Assembly: GCF_000429025.1 (NCBI RefSeq)
Contig: NZ_AUBB01000010.1
Coordinates: 425,841 to 489,840 of the forward strand
Reading direction: 5' to 3'
Length of the DNA: 64,000 bases
DNA from: Actinospineispora spinosispora DSM 44797
Lineage (GTDB): Bacteria > Actinomycetota > Actinomycetes > Mycobacteriales > Pseudonocardiaceae
Positions 56,796 to 64,000 of this stretch are shown in pieces. Both the position numbers and the translations under genes were made by a program. Position 1 is the stretch's first letter. Every line of letters begins with the position of its first letter. The notes under the pieces are model-generated. The model saw only the letters and a program-made list of their open reading frames with translations. It searched no databases and was not told the DNA's origin.

Positions 56796-57848
56796 ATGAG
56801 GCACAGTCATGGGGTGTCCGGATCCGAGCGCGTCGTGCTGGTCGTCGACGGCAACTCGCTCGTGCACCGCGCCTACCACTCGCAGGCCCGCACCGGTTTC
56901 CGCTCCGGTGAGGGTCAGCCGCGATGGGCGGTGCGTGGGCTGCTGTCGCAGCTCGTCGCCGCGGTCGACCGGGTCGGGCCGGACGCGGTGGTGGTCGGGT
57001 TCGACGACCCCGAGTCCAGTCTGCGCCGGACGACGTGGCCGAGCTACAAGGCCCACCGGACGGACAAGCCCTCGGCGCTCGTCGAGCAGCTGGCCCGCGC
57101 GGTCGAGGTGATCGGCGAGCTGGGGATACCCGTGGTGGTGCCCTCCGGTCTGGAAGCCGACGACGTACTGGCATCGGTCGCCCGGCAGGCACCGCTGGCC
57201 GGCGCGAGCACGGTCGTCGTGACGTCCGACCGGGACGCGTTCGGGCTCATCGACTCCCACACCCGGCTTCTGCGGGTGATCAACGGAGGGGTGGAGGCCT
57301 CGCCGATGCTCACGCCCGAGCGGCTGGTGATGATGCTGGGGGTGCGCCCGGAGCAGTACCCCGACTTCGCCGCGCTGCGTGGTGATCCCTCGGACAACCT
57401 GCCGGGAGTACGCGGGGTCGGGCCGGTCATCGCCGCCCGGCTGCTCGGCGCGTTGGGCAGCGCGGAGGTGGCGTTCGCGGACCTGGAGTCCGGCGGTGGC
57501 CGCGTCGTCGAGGCGGTGGGCCCGACGGTGGCCGCCCGGCTGGCCGAGCCGGGGGCGCGGCGGGCGTGGGAGCTCAACCGCGCGGTGATGACGATGCACA
57601 CCGATGTCCCGGTCGACCTCGACGCGGGCAGGCTCCCGCTGGCGACCGCCGTGGTCCGGCAGGCGTTCCTGACCCACGAGCTGCACTGGACGACCGCCGC
57701 CGCGCTGCGGGCGCTCGCGCACGAGGAGTCCGAGGACCCCCGGCCACCGAGCATCCCGCTGGAAACCGGATGGCCGCCGTCGCACCAGCCCCGACGCCAC
57801 AAGCGTCTGCCGGTGAAGACCGTGACCGACCAGCTCAGCCTGTTCTGA
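56796..57848 (+). CDS. 5'-3' exonuclease with C-terminal sliding-clamp motif
   Basis: A 350-aa FEN/5'-3' exonuclease, as in the N-terminal domain of DNA polymerase I. Metal-binding acids are in VVDGNSLVHRAYH, GFDDPESSLRR, EADDVLAS and SDRDAFGLI; the helix-hairpin-helix DNA contact is GDPSDNLPGVRGVGPVIAARLL (about 210). It removes flaps and RNA primers. The extreme C-terminus is QLSLF, an exact match to the beta-clamp-binding pentapeptide QL(S/D)LF. Start is uncertain between ATG 56796 and GTG 56814. Its last bases overlap the convergent LysR gene. Confidence 0.92.
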   Translation: MRHSHGVSGSERVVLVVDGNSLVHRAYHSQARTGFRSGEGQPRWAVRGLLSQLVAAVDRVGPDAVVVGFDDPESSLRRTTWPSYKAHRTDKPSALVEQLARAVEVIGELGIPVVVPSGLEADDVLASVARQAPLAGASTVVVTSDRDAFGLIDSHTRLLRVINGGVEASPMLTPERLVMMLGVRPEQYPDFAALRGDPSDNLPGVRGVGPVIAARLLGALGSAEVAFADLESGGGRVVEAVGPTVAARLAEPGARRAWELNRAVMTMHTDVPVDLDAGRLPLATAVVRQAFLTHELHWTTAAALRALAHEESEDPRPPSIPLETGWPPSHQPRRHKRLPVKTVTDQLSLF

Positions 57849-58764
57849 CCCCTTCGAGGCGCCGGCCGCCGATCTTGCGGCGGTCACCCGCGACGCGCTC
57901 GTCGAGCAGCTCGAGTATTCGCACGACGGCGGGATGATCGGCGACCGCCTCGCGGACCCGGACCGAGATGCTTCGCCGAGGCGTCGGGTTCACGATCGGA
58001 ACCGCGACGGTCGAGGCGGGTAGCAGGTCGAGGCCCAGGTAGGGGATCACGGTGATCCCGATGCCCTCGGCCACGAACCTGATCGCGGTGGGGTAGTCCT
58101 GTGTCTCGATGTGGAAGGCGGGGACGAAACCCACCGTCGAGCACGCGTCGAGCACGGCCTGCCGGCACGGTCCCCTGGCCACGTCGTTGTCGACCCAGTT
58201 CTCATCGCGCAGCTCGGCCAGGTCGACCTCGGCGCGGCCGGCCAGCTCGCACGCCGCTGGCACCACCGCGAAGTACGGCTCGGTGAGCAGCGGATACACC
58301 CGGTAGCCGGCGTTGTCGGTCGACTCCGCGCCGTCGACCGCGATCTCGACGTCCGGCGCGCCGGCGTCCGCGGCCACGAGCTCGATCAGCCGCAGGTCCA
58401 GCCGCAGCCGAGGGAACTCGCGGGCGATGCAGGCCACCACGGGCGGAATCCAGACGGCACCGGCCGAGGCGAAGTACTTCACCGACAGCGACCCGGCGCG
58501 GCCCGCGCGCAGATCGGTCACCAGGGACTCGAGGTCGGCGAGCCGCTCGAATATCCGTGCCGCCTCGGCGGCCACCGCGCGACCGGCCACGGTCGGCTCG
58601 ATTCCCCTCCCGGAGCGCTGGACGAGCTTCAGTCCCGTCTCCCGCTGCAGCGCGCTGAGATGCTGGCTGATCGCCGAGGGGGTGTAGCCGAGGTTCGTCG
58701 CCGCGCCCTGGATCGAACCGTCCGCCACGACCGCGCGCAGTACCCGGAGCCGATGCACGTCCAT
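57835..58764 (-). CDS. LysR family regulator
   Basis: A 309-aa LTTR with N-terminal HTH (VVADGSIQGAATNLGYTPSAISQHLSALQRETGLKLVQR, residues 12-50) and periplasmic-binding-like effector domain (about 90-300). ATG 58764. It is divergent from the EamA transporter at 58848 across 83 bases that include CAGTC-C-GACTG, so it probably regulates that gene. Its 3' end overlaps the exonuclease gene by 14 bases. Confidence 0.92.
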   Translation of the reverse strand: MDVHRLRVLRAVVADGSIQGAATNLGYTPSAISQHLSALQRETGLKLVQRSGRGIEPTVAGRAVAAEAARIFERLADLESLVTDLRAGRAGSLSVKYFASAGAVWIPPVVACIAREFPRLRLDLRLIELVAADAGAPDVEIAVDGAESTDNAGYRVYPLLTEPYFAVVPAACELAGRAEVDLAELRDENWVDNDVARGPCRQAVLDACSTVGFVPAFHIETQDYPTAIRFVAEGIGITVIPYLGLDLLPASTVAVPIVNPTPRRSISVRVREAVADHPAVVRILELLDERVAGDRRKIGGRRLEGVRTG

Positions 58765-58777
58765 TCCTGCGACACTA

Positions 58778-58788
58778 CAGTCCGACTG
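58778..58788. promoter_or_regulatory. Candidate LysR binding site
   Basis: CAGTC-C-GACTG, a perfect five-base-arm inverted repeat, 14 bases upstream of the LysR start and 60 bases from the EamA start. The wider ACTACAGTCCGACTG stretch could hold the T-N11-A type box of LTTRs. Confidence 0.45.
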
Positions 58789-58847
58789 AAGAGTTCGGTA
58801 GTTATTGTCGCTTGTGCTTATGTTTGCCGGGCGGCATCGTCATCACC

Positions 58848-59759
58848 ATGTCGAGTAAGCATCTGGCCGCCGGCGCGGCAGTGATCACCGTGCTGCTGTG
58901 GGCCTCCGCCTTCGTGGTCATCCGCTCGGTGGGGGACGTTCTGTCCCCGGGAGCGCTGGCGTTCTCGCGGCTGCTCGTGGCTTCCGTCGCGCTGGTGCTG
59001 TTGGCGCTGCGCTACCGGCGGCCGATCCCGCGCGGTCGCGCACTGGGATTCGTGATCGGTTACGGCGTGCTGTGGTTCGCGGGGTACACGGTGCTGCTCA
59101 ACTGGGCCGAGCAACACCTGGACGCCGGCACCGCCGCGCTGCTGGTGAACTTCGCGCCGATCCTGGTCGCCATCATCGCGGGCTTCCTGTTCCGCGACGG
59201 ATTTCCCCGACCGGTCATCGTGGGGATGGTCATCGCGTTCGCCGGGGTGATCGTGATCGCCATCGGTGGTGACGGCAGCGACGTGGTGGATGCGCTCGGG
59301 ATCGTCCTCGGCCTGATCACCGCCGTCCTGTACGCGGCGGGGGTGCTGATGCAGAAGGTCGCGCTGCGCTCGGTCGATGCGATCACCGCGACGTGGGTCG
59401 GCTGCGTCTCAGGACTCGTCGCGACGCTGCCCTTCGCGCCGCAGGCGATCGGTGAGCTCGCGCATGCTCCCGGCAGCGCGATCGCCGGGGTGGTCTACCT
59501 CGGGATCGGACCCACCGCGATCGCCTTCACCACCTGGGCCTACGCGCTCGCCCGCACCGACGCGGGACGCATGGCGGCGACGACCCTGTGCGCGCCCGCG
59601 GTGGCGGTCCTGCTGTCCTGGGCCACCCTGGGCGAGGTGCCCACCGCGCTGGGTCTGCTGGGCGGGGCCCTGTGCCTGACCGGTGTGGCGATCAGCCGCC
59701 GCACGCCGCGTGCTCCCCGCCCCGTGGCGGAACCGGTGGTCGCCGCGCCCACCCCGTGA
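58848..59759 (+). CDS. EamA/DMT family transporter
   Basis: A 303-aa membrane protein with ten predicted helices in two EamA repeats (about 5-140 and 150-290). Features are LLWASAFVVIRSVGDVLSPGALAFSRLL (first repeat) and GPTAIAFTTWAYALARTDAGRMAATTLCAPAVAVLLSWATLGE (second repeat), the latter the typical last-helices block. Such proteins export amino acids, nucleosides or other metabolites. ATG 58848; earlier in-frame codons are within the LysR promoter. Probably under the divergent LysR. Confidence 0.9.
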   Translation: MSSKHLAAGAAVITVLLWASAFVVIRSVGDVLSPGALAFSRLLVASVALVLLALRYRRPIPRGRALGFVIGYGVLWFAGYTVLLNWAEQHLDAGTAALLVNFAPILVAIIAGFLFRDGFPRPVIVGMVIAFAGVIVIAIGGDGSDVVDALGIVLGLITAVLYAAGVLMQKVALRSVDAITATWVGCVSGLVATLPFAPQAIGELAHAPGSAIAGVVYLGIGPTAIAFTTWAYALARTDAGRMAATTLCAPAVAVLLSWATLGEVPTALGLLGGALCLTGVAISRRTPRAPRPVAEPVVAAPTP

Positions 59760-59858
59760 GCGGTGACAGGGACAGGGCTGACGGATCTCTCAGACGCGCC
59801 CGGATCGGGTTCGCCGATGGCTTAGGCGTTCCCGGCGGCGGCCCTTACCGTTCGGAGT

Positions 59859-60932
59859 ATGGGGCGGTGGTTCAGTTTTCGGCCGTGGTCGCTGGCGGTG
59901 CTGGCGGCTGTGGCACTCGTATCCGGGGCCGGTCTCAGCGCCTCCGCCTCGGAGAGTGTGCCTCGGCTAGCGCGGTCCTCGATGCCGGCGGCGTGTGGCG
60001 ACGACGGACAGCGGTGCTTCGAACAGTTCGCTCTGCCCGACGGTTCACAGTTCCCGGTCTACCGAAACATGCCGCTGTCGGGAAATCCGACGGTCACGCA
60101 CGCCGTGGTGGTCGTCCACGGGATTCTGCGCAATTCGAAGACCTACTTCGCCGCGATGATGCAGGCCGCGACGAAGGACCACGCCGACGCCGACACGATC
60201 GTCGTGGCGCCGTGGTTCCAGACGTCCCAGGACAAGCCGGGCCCGAACGCGCCGTACTGGGTCGACCAGCCACCTCGCCGAGCCGATGCTCCGGGCTGGC
60301 TCCAGGGTGACGGCGCGGTCAGGCCCGCCGGTCTGTCGAGCTTCGCCGTCGTCGACGACCTGCTGGACACCCTCGCGGACCCGCAACGATTCCCGAACCT
60401 GCGCTCGATCACCGTGGCGGGGCATTCGGCTGGAGGGCAGTTCGTCCAACGGTATGCGGTGTTCGGGGCCGCATCCGGCCGGCTGCCCCGGGTGGCGATC
60501 AACTACGTGGCGGCGAACGCCTCGTCGTACGTCTACTTCGATCCGACCAGGCCGGTCGGCGACGGCACCCGGTTCGAGGTGCCCACCTCGGCCGGCTGCC
60601 CCGGCTACGACACCTACAAGTACGGCCTCGCGGGCCGGACCGGCTACGTGGCGGCGCTGTCCCCACAGCAGGCGCTCGCCCAGTACCTGAGCCGGCGGGT
60701 CACGATCGTCAACGGCGCGGACGACACCTTCGACAACGGCGACGAGGACACCACCTGCCCCGCCGTGGCGCAGGGCCAGCACCGCGCGGCCCGAGGCGCC
60801 AGCTACCTCACCTACATCCAGGGACTGCACCCCACCGCCCAGCACGATCGCATCGTGGTGCCGGACGTGGGCCACAGCCAGAGTGACATCTTCAACTCGC
60901 CTCTGGTCGCCCCGGTCCTCTTCGGCCACTGA
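59859..60932 (+). CDS. Secreted alpha/beta hydrolase, paralogue of the lipoprotein hydrolase
   Basis: A 357-aa exported hydrolase with a Sec signal peptide (residues 1-31, cleavage after SASA) and no lipobox. HGILRN, GHSAGGQF (nucleophile Ser near 195), DTYKYGLAGRTGYVA, VTIVNGADDTFDNGDEDTTC and VGHSQSD match, in order, the lipoprotein at 27153, so the two are paralogues differing in anchoring. ATG 59859. Conserved Cys pairs may form disulfides. Likely an extracellular esterase or depolymerase; the substrate is not known. Confidence 0.87.
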   Translation: MGRWFSFRPWSLAVLAAVALVSGAGLSASASESVPRLARSSMPAACGDDGQRCFEQFALPDGSQFPVYRNMPLSGNPTVTHAVVVVHGILRNSKTYFAAMMQAATKDHADADTIVVAPWFQTSQDKPGPNAPYWVDQPPRRADAPGWLQGDGAVRPAGLSSFAVVDDLLDTLADPQRFPNLRSITVAGHSAGGQFVQRYAVFGAASGRLPRVAINYVAANASSYVYFDPTRPVGDGTRFEVPTSAGCPGYDTYKYGLAGRTGYVAALSPQQALAQYLSRRVTIVNGADDTFDNGDEDTTCPAVAQGQHRAARGASYLTYIQGLHPTAQHDRIVVPDVGHSQSDIFNSPLVAPVLFGH

Positions 60933-60938
60933 GACCGC

Positions 60939-61427
60939 TCAGGCCTCCCACTCACGGTGTGGCGCAAACACCACCCAGCGCAGAACGCAGTACATGAACA
61001 CGCCTTCGCAGGCCCCGGCGGCGAAGCGGGACAGCTGGTACTGGACGCCGAACGCGGTGAGACCCGCACCGATCCCGAGCACGATGGCCAGATAGTTGAC
61101 CACGATCGCCGCGACATACCAGCTGATCTGCCGTCCGATGGGGGCGTGCGAGCGGAAGTTGAGCCAGCGGTTGAGCGTGAAGCTCAGCCCGAACGCGGTC
61201 ACGTAGCTGACGCTGACGGCCAGCCAGACCGGCCAGCCGTACCCGCCGCGGAACAAAGTGATCAACGCCAGGTCGACGCCGAAGGTGAACCCGTTGATCA
61301 CACAGAAGCCCACCAGACGTGGCGTGACCACCGAGGCCACCCGCGGTGGCAGCGCTCCCGAGATGGCGGCGCACAGCGCCGCGAACCGGTCGGCGCTCGT
61401 GCGTGGCTGCGCTCCAGGCGTCCTCAC
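60939..61427 (-). CDS. GtrA family membrane protein
   Basis: A 162-aa protein with four membrane helices of the GtrA type: FCVINGFTFGVDLALITL (helix 1, about 41), VSYVTAFGLSFTLNRWLNFRS (helix 2 and the conserved NRxWTF-like motif, here LNRWLNFRS), a third and a fourth helix ending in VLRWVVFAP. GtrA proteins flip or support polyprenyl-linked sugars in cell-wall or O-antigen modification. ATG 61427. Convergent with the hydrolase and divergent from the Pit gene. Confidence 0.9.
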   Translation of the reverse strand: MRTPGAQPRTSADRFAALCAAISGALPPRVASVVTPRLVGFCVINGFTFGVDLALITLFRGGYGWPVWLAVSVSYVTAFGLSFTLNRWLNFRSHAPIGRQISWYVAAIVVNYLAIVLGIGAGLTAFGVQYQLSRFAAGACEGVFMYCVLRWVVFAPHREWEA

Positions 61428-61498
61428 CGGGCCAGGATGCCAGCTGCAGCTGAGCCGGTTATCAGCGCGGGGCGCCTGGAGCGGTGGTGGTGTTCAAA

Positions 61499-61540
61499 GT
61501 TGGTAAGCGGTTAACCCGGAGTTGGTTCGCGCCGCTTACC
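61499..61540 (+). promoter_or_regulatory. PHO-box-like direct repeats with flanking inverted repeat
   Basis: Three heptamers of the GTTnnnn form, GTTGGTA (61499), GTTAACC (61510) and GTTGGTT (61521), recur with an exact 11-base period, the spacing of actinobacterial PhoP direct repeats (GTTCACC-type). A further inverted pair GGTAAGCGG (61502-61510) and CCGCTTACC (61532-61540) brackets two of them. The array ends 75 bases upstream of the phosphate transporter ATG. Confidence 0.6.
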
Positions 61541-61601
61541 GTCCGCACGTCGCGTCGCTCCGGCGCGTTCTGCCGCAAGGAATCCAGCGGGGGACCCACA
61601 C

Positions 61602-62723
61602 ATGTCGGTCATCGTCATCGCGGTCGTCGTGACCGCGCTCCTGTTCGACTTCACCAACGGCTTCCACGACACGGCCAACGCGATGGCCACCTCCATCGCC
61701 ACCGGGGCGCTGCGCCCCAAGGTCGCCGTCGCCATCGCCGGCGTGCTGAACCTCATCGGCGCGTTCCTCTCCGTCGAGGTCGCCAGGACCATCTCCAGCG
61801 GGCTCGTCGACGACACGAAGATCACCCCGGTGGTCATCTTCGGCGGACTCGTCGGCGCGATCCTGTGGAACCTGCTGACCTGGCTGCTCGGCATGCCGTC
61901 CAGCTCGTCGCACGCCCTGTTCGGCGGCCTGATCGGGGCCACCTGGGTCGCGGCCGGAGCCGACGCGATCAAGTTCGCCGGAGTGGTCAGCAAGGTGCTG
62001 ATCCCGCTGGTCCTGTCGCCGGTGGTCGCCGGCATCGTCGCACTGGCCGCGACCTACTTCGCCTACCGCATCGCCTCGCGCGGCGAGGAGGGCACGATCA
62101 CCAGAGGTTTCCGGCTCTCCCAGATCGTGTCCGCGTCCATGGTCGCGCTGGCCCACGGCACCAACGACGCCCAGAAGACCATGGGTGTCATCACCCTCAC
62201 CCTGATCACCGCGGGATCGCTCCCCGCCGACGCCGGACCTCCGCTGTGGGTGATCGCCAGCTGCGGCGTCGCCATCGCACTCGGCACCTCGCTCGGTGGG
62301 TGGCGGATCATCCAGACCCTCGGTAAGCGGATCAGCGAGATCCAGAGCCCCCAGGGTTTCGCGGCCGAGACGAGCAGCGCCGCGGTCATCCTGACCTCCG
62401 CGCACCTCGGGTTCGCGCTGTCGACCACCCAGGTCTGCACCGGGTCGATCTTCGGTGCCGGCGCCGGTCGCCGGCTGGCCAACGTCCAGTGGGGCGTCGC
62501 CGGACGGATGGCGCTCGCCTGGCTGCTGACACTGCCCGCCGCCGCCATCGTCGGAGCACTCGCCGCCTGGGTCGCCGCGAGCGGCACGCTCGGCACCGTG
62601 CTGGTCGCGGTGTTCGGGGTGGCCATCGCCGCCGGCATCTACACGCTGTCCCGGCGCACGCCGGTCACGGCCGACAACGTCAACGACGTCCCGGCCCCGC
62701 AGCCGGTGGCCGTCGGCGCCTGA
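61602..62723 (+). CDS. pit: Pit-type inorganic phosphate transporter
   Basis: A 373-aa PiT transporter with about ten helices and two duplicated signatures, DFTNGFHDTANA (residues 15-26) and HGTNDAQKTMGV (about 186-197), the PD001131 motif. It imports metal-phosphate with protons, low affinity. ATG 61602 with GGGGGAC upstream. A small membrane protein gene follows by 15 bases. The upstream 11-base direct repeats suggest PhoP control (inference). The C-terminus is a short acidic tail. Confidence 0.95.
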   Translation: MSVIVIAVVVTALLFDFTNGFHDTANAMATSIATGALRPKVAVAIAGVLNLIGAFLSVEVARTISSGLVDDTKITPVVIFGGLVGAILWNLLTWLLGMPSSSSHALFGGLIGATWVAAGADAIKFAGVVSKVLIPLVLSPVVAGIVALAATYFAYRIASRGEEGTITRGFRLSQIVSASMVALAHGTNDAQKTMGVITLTLITAGSLPADAGPPLWVIASCGVAIALGTSLGGWRIIQTLGKRISEIQSPQGFAAETSSAAVILTSAHLGFALSTTQVCTGSIFGAGAGRRLANVQWGVAGRMALAWLLTLPAAAIVGALAAWVAASGTLGTVLVAVFGVAIAAGIYTLSRRTPVTADNVNDVPAPQPVAVGA

Positions 62724-62738
62724 GCGGGAGGAACAACA

Positions 62739-62978
62739 ATGAGCATCGCGTGGGGATCCCTGCTGGCCGTCCTGGTCGTCTCGTTCGGCGCGGCTGTCGC
62801 GGTGGTGACACTGGTGGCGTTCGCGCTGGTCGCGCTGTCCGGCCGGGCCCAGCTCGCCGGCCCGGACGCCCGGCCGGCGCTGCTGAACGCCCGGACGGGC
62901 ACGCTGGTCGGCGGTCTGTGCCTGACGGTGGCGGGCCTGATCGTCCTCTACGGCCTGTACGTCATCGTCGCTGCCTGA
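62739..62978 (+). CDS. Small two-helix membrane protein downstream of pit
   Basis: A 79-aa protein with two hydrophobic helices (residues 6-32 and 54-76) separated by a short polar loop (GPDARPALLNARTG). ATG 62739 preceded by GGGAGGAAC, a strong site. The 15-base gap after pit implies co-transcription. Small proteins of this size are commonly found after actinobacterial pit genes; whether it modulates Pit is not known. I do not recognise a named family. Confidence 0.8.
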   Translation: MSIAWGSLLAVLVVSFGAAVAVVTLVAFALVALSGRAQLAGPDARPALLNARTGTLVGGLCLTVAGLIVLYGLYVIVAA

Positions 62979-62992
62979 TCGTCGGCGCGCTC

Positions 62993-63709
62993 CTAGAGCA
63001 CGAGACCGTCGTGGGCGATCTGCCATGCCGACAGATCGGCGGCCAGCGCCGTGGGCGAGAGATGGGTCAGGACAAGACGCTCGCACGTCAACCTGTGCCG
63101 GTTGGCGGCGAGAGTGTCCAGGTCGAGGTGCCAGCGCACCGGCCGAGGCGTATAGCCCTCGCACAGGAACACGTCGGCACCGTCCGACGCCTCGATGAGG
63201 GCGTCCGTCCACTCGGTGTCGCCCGAGTACGCGACGGAGCGGTGGGATTCTCCGTCGTCCACACGCAGCGCGTAGGCCGGGGCGCCCGCCGCGTGGCGCA
63301 CCTCGTAGGGCGTCACGGCCAGCGAGCCGATGTGCTGGGTGGTGGCTTCGACGTGCTCGACGACGCGCACCTCGAATCGGCGTCTCACCGTGCTCGAGCC
63401 GGGGAATGACACCTCCATCGCCTCGGCCAACCGGCTGCCGGTGCTCGGTGGACCGATCACGGTGAGGTCCGAGGTCCTGCGGCGGAACTGGCCGTCGAGG
63501 ATCAGGAACGGCAGGCCTCCGAAGTGGTCCGCGTGGAGGTGGCTGATCACAACGGTGGTGATGGCGTTCGGGTCGAATCCCTGCTGGCGAAGCGCGGTCA
63601 GGGAGGTCCCGCCACAGTCGATCAGGGTGTGTCGGTCCAGGGCGATGCAGGTCTGGAAGCGTCCGCCTGAGCCGAAGGCGTCTCCGCTTCCTACCACAGT
63701 TGTTCGCAT
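62993..63709 (-). CDS. MBL-fold metallo-hydrolase (ribonuclease-Z-like)
   Basis: A 238-aa metallo-beta-lactamase-fold hydrolase. The zinc motif HLHADHFGG (about residues 57-65), the later Asp/His ligands in YSGDTEWTDAL (about 167) and LVLTHLSP (about 217) match the RNase Z/arylsulfatase-like family. Length is shorter than a true RNase Z and the exosite arm is absent, so a phosphodiesterase or small-molecule hydrolase is more likely than tRNA processing. ATG 63709. Convergent with the small membrane protein. Confidence 0.9.
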   Translation of the reverse strand: MRTTVVGSGDAFGSGGRFQTCIALDRHTLIDCGGTSLTALRQQGFDPNAITTVVISHLHADHFGGLPFLILDGQFRRRTSDLTVIGPPSTGSRLAEAMEVSFPGSSTVRRRFEVRVVEHVEATTQHIGSLAVTPYEVRHAAGAPAYALRVDDGESHRSVAYSGDTEWTDALIEASDGADVFLCEGYTPRPVRWHLDLDTLAANRHRLTCERLVLTHLSPTALAADLSAWQIAHDGLVL

Positions 63710-63782
63710 TGTCCGAGTCTGGGTTCTTTCCCGGTTCTGGGGTAGTCCGAGTTGGCTCGGTCGTTCTTACGTCTGGTTATGG

Positions 63783-63826
63783 GGGGTGCATCCCTCGCTG
63801 GCTCGTTGGGGTGCATCCCCGCTGGC
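63783..63826. repeat. Short direct repeat GGGGTGCATCCC
   Basis: GGGGTGCATCCC followed by a CGCTGGC-type tail occurs at 63783-63794 and again at 63808-63819, a period of 25 bases; each 12-mer is itself a near palindrome. Immediately left of the large inverted repeat at 63837. Confidence 0.6.
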
Positions 63827-63836
63827 CGGTGAGTGT

Positions 63837-63946
63837 CTTAGCGCGGCTGGGCGCTGTCAATCCCGCTTCGCGCCTCGACGCCCGTCTCGTGGTGCACTCG
63901 CAGCAGGGTCGAGGTTTCAGGATTGACAGCGCCCGGCCGCGCTAAG
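63837..63946. repeat. Long inverted repeat (27-bp arms, 56-base loop)
   Basis: Arms 63837-63863 (starting CTTAGCGCGGC) and 63920-63946 are reverse complements with one mismatch in 27 (a G-T wobble in RNA). The 56-base interior contains no gene of note. No gene overlaps it, and the nearest known gene is the MBL hydrolase starting at 63709 on the opposite side. It could be a MITE-like element, a structured RNA or a terminator of a gene beyond the right edge. Confidence 0.75.
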
Positions 63947-64000
63947 TGCGGGCCAGGATCGCGGGGATGGGGGTGGTGTGCGCGGATGCTGGGGGTTGCG

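Noticed and set aside
61536..63212. Long open frame on the minus strand opposite pit and the small membrane protein
   Set aside because: Low-complexity Asp/Arg/Gly/Gln composition with no family motif; antisense to a clear PiT transporter.
62993..63709. True tRNA 3'-processing RNase Z
   Set aside because: The HLHADH metal site fits, but at 238 aa it is short and lacks the flexible exosite arm, so only an RNase-Z-like MBL hydrolase is claimed.
1..64000. CRISPR array, tRNA or rRNA genes, insertion sequences or prophage
   Set aside because: No periodic repeat-spacer pattern, no tRNA arm-like sequence, and no transposase, integrase or phage structural gene was recognised on either strand; direct repeats seen have only two or three units.

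Overview
The window is very GC-rich, densely coded on both strands and rich in TetR, GntR, MarR, HxlR and PucR regulators, mycothiol-type enzymes (MDMPI/SCP2), an orphan DUF742 protein and GTG starts. This points to a filamentous or soil actinobacterium. The style of the intergenic palindromes and the gene content suggest Pseudonocardiaceae (Amycolatopsis-like); that placement is inference. No transposase, integrase, tRNA, rRNA, CRISPR array or replication origin was seen. It reads as a chromosomal accessory/catabolic region. No gene-free stretch reaches 300 bases; the longest are the right edge (63710-64000, about 290 bases, with a large inverted repeat) and 4208-4468 (nested repeats). Bases 1-131 hold nothing I can name.

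Layout. 0.1-5.1 kb: glutathione peroxidase, cupin, FAD monooxygenase, formamidase-like hydrolase, methyltransferase, LysE exporter. 5.2-12.2 kb: orphan MacB-type permease; TetR divergent from a SnoaL-tandem/enoyl-reductase-like pair; GntR; a hydroxyisobutyrate-dehydrogenase-like enzyme divergent from a UbiD decarboxylase. 12.3-15.8 kb (minus): DUF742 protein, LmrA-type TetR with its operator, Ogt and an Ada-AlkA fusion, together an alkylation-repair block. 15.9-19.4 kb: APC permease, then a minus-strand dioxygenase, cupin and small-protein transcript punctuated by two perfect hairpins. 19.6-24.7 kb: TetR/operator controlling a PnbB lyase plus nitroreductase pair, then a CrtI-like oxidoreductase divergent from a PucR regulator.

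24.8-37 kb: DUF445 plus DUF4393 (Abi-alpha) coupled pair, lipoprotein hydrolase, TetR and APC permease, MarR-epoxide hydrolase, AraC, two Rossmann oxidoreductases, and a MEDS-STAS/MEDS-HATPase partner-switch pair. 37-42.8 kb: a minus-strand operon of NtaA-type flavin monooxygenase, iron-siderophore-type binding lipoprotein and two MacB-type permeases, preceded by an iron-box-like site, divergent from a membrane-anchored matrixin. 42.9-49.8 kb: slipin, aldehyde dehydrogenase, TetR divergent from a saccharopine-dehydrogenase-like protein, NarL-type two-component system. 49.9-56.1 kb: NodB deacetylase plus penicillin acylase, then SCP2-TfoX-haloalkane dehalogenase operon divergent from HxlR. 56.2-64 kb: Mug glycosylase, 5'-3' exonuclease ending in a sliding-clamp motif, LysR/EamA, secreted hydrolase paralogue, GtrA, Pit phosphate transporter behind PHO-box-like repeats, small membrane protein and an MBL hydrolase.

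Two themes recur. Divergent regulator-target pairs carry clear perfect inverted repeats as candidate operators (7.15, 9.06, 13.64, 20.3, 46.1, 55.5 kb). Convergent gene ends are closed by long hairpins that fall into sequence families shared across the window. The best candidates for something undescribed are the iron-box monooxygenase/binding-protein/permease operon with no ATPase, the hairpin-punctuated dioxygenase operon with a Shine-Dalgarno buried in a stem, the haloalkane dehalogenase with its catalytic His replaced by Leu, the DUF445-DUF4393 pair and the paired MEDS switch proteins.
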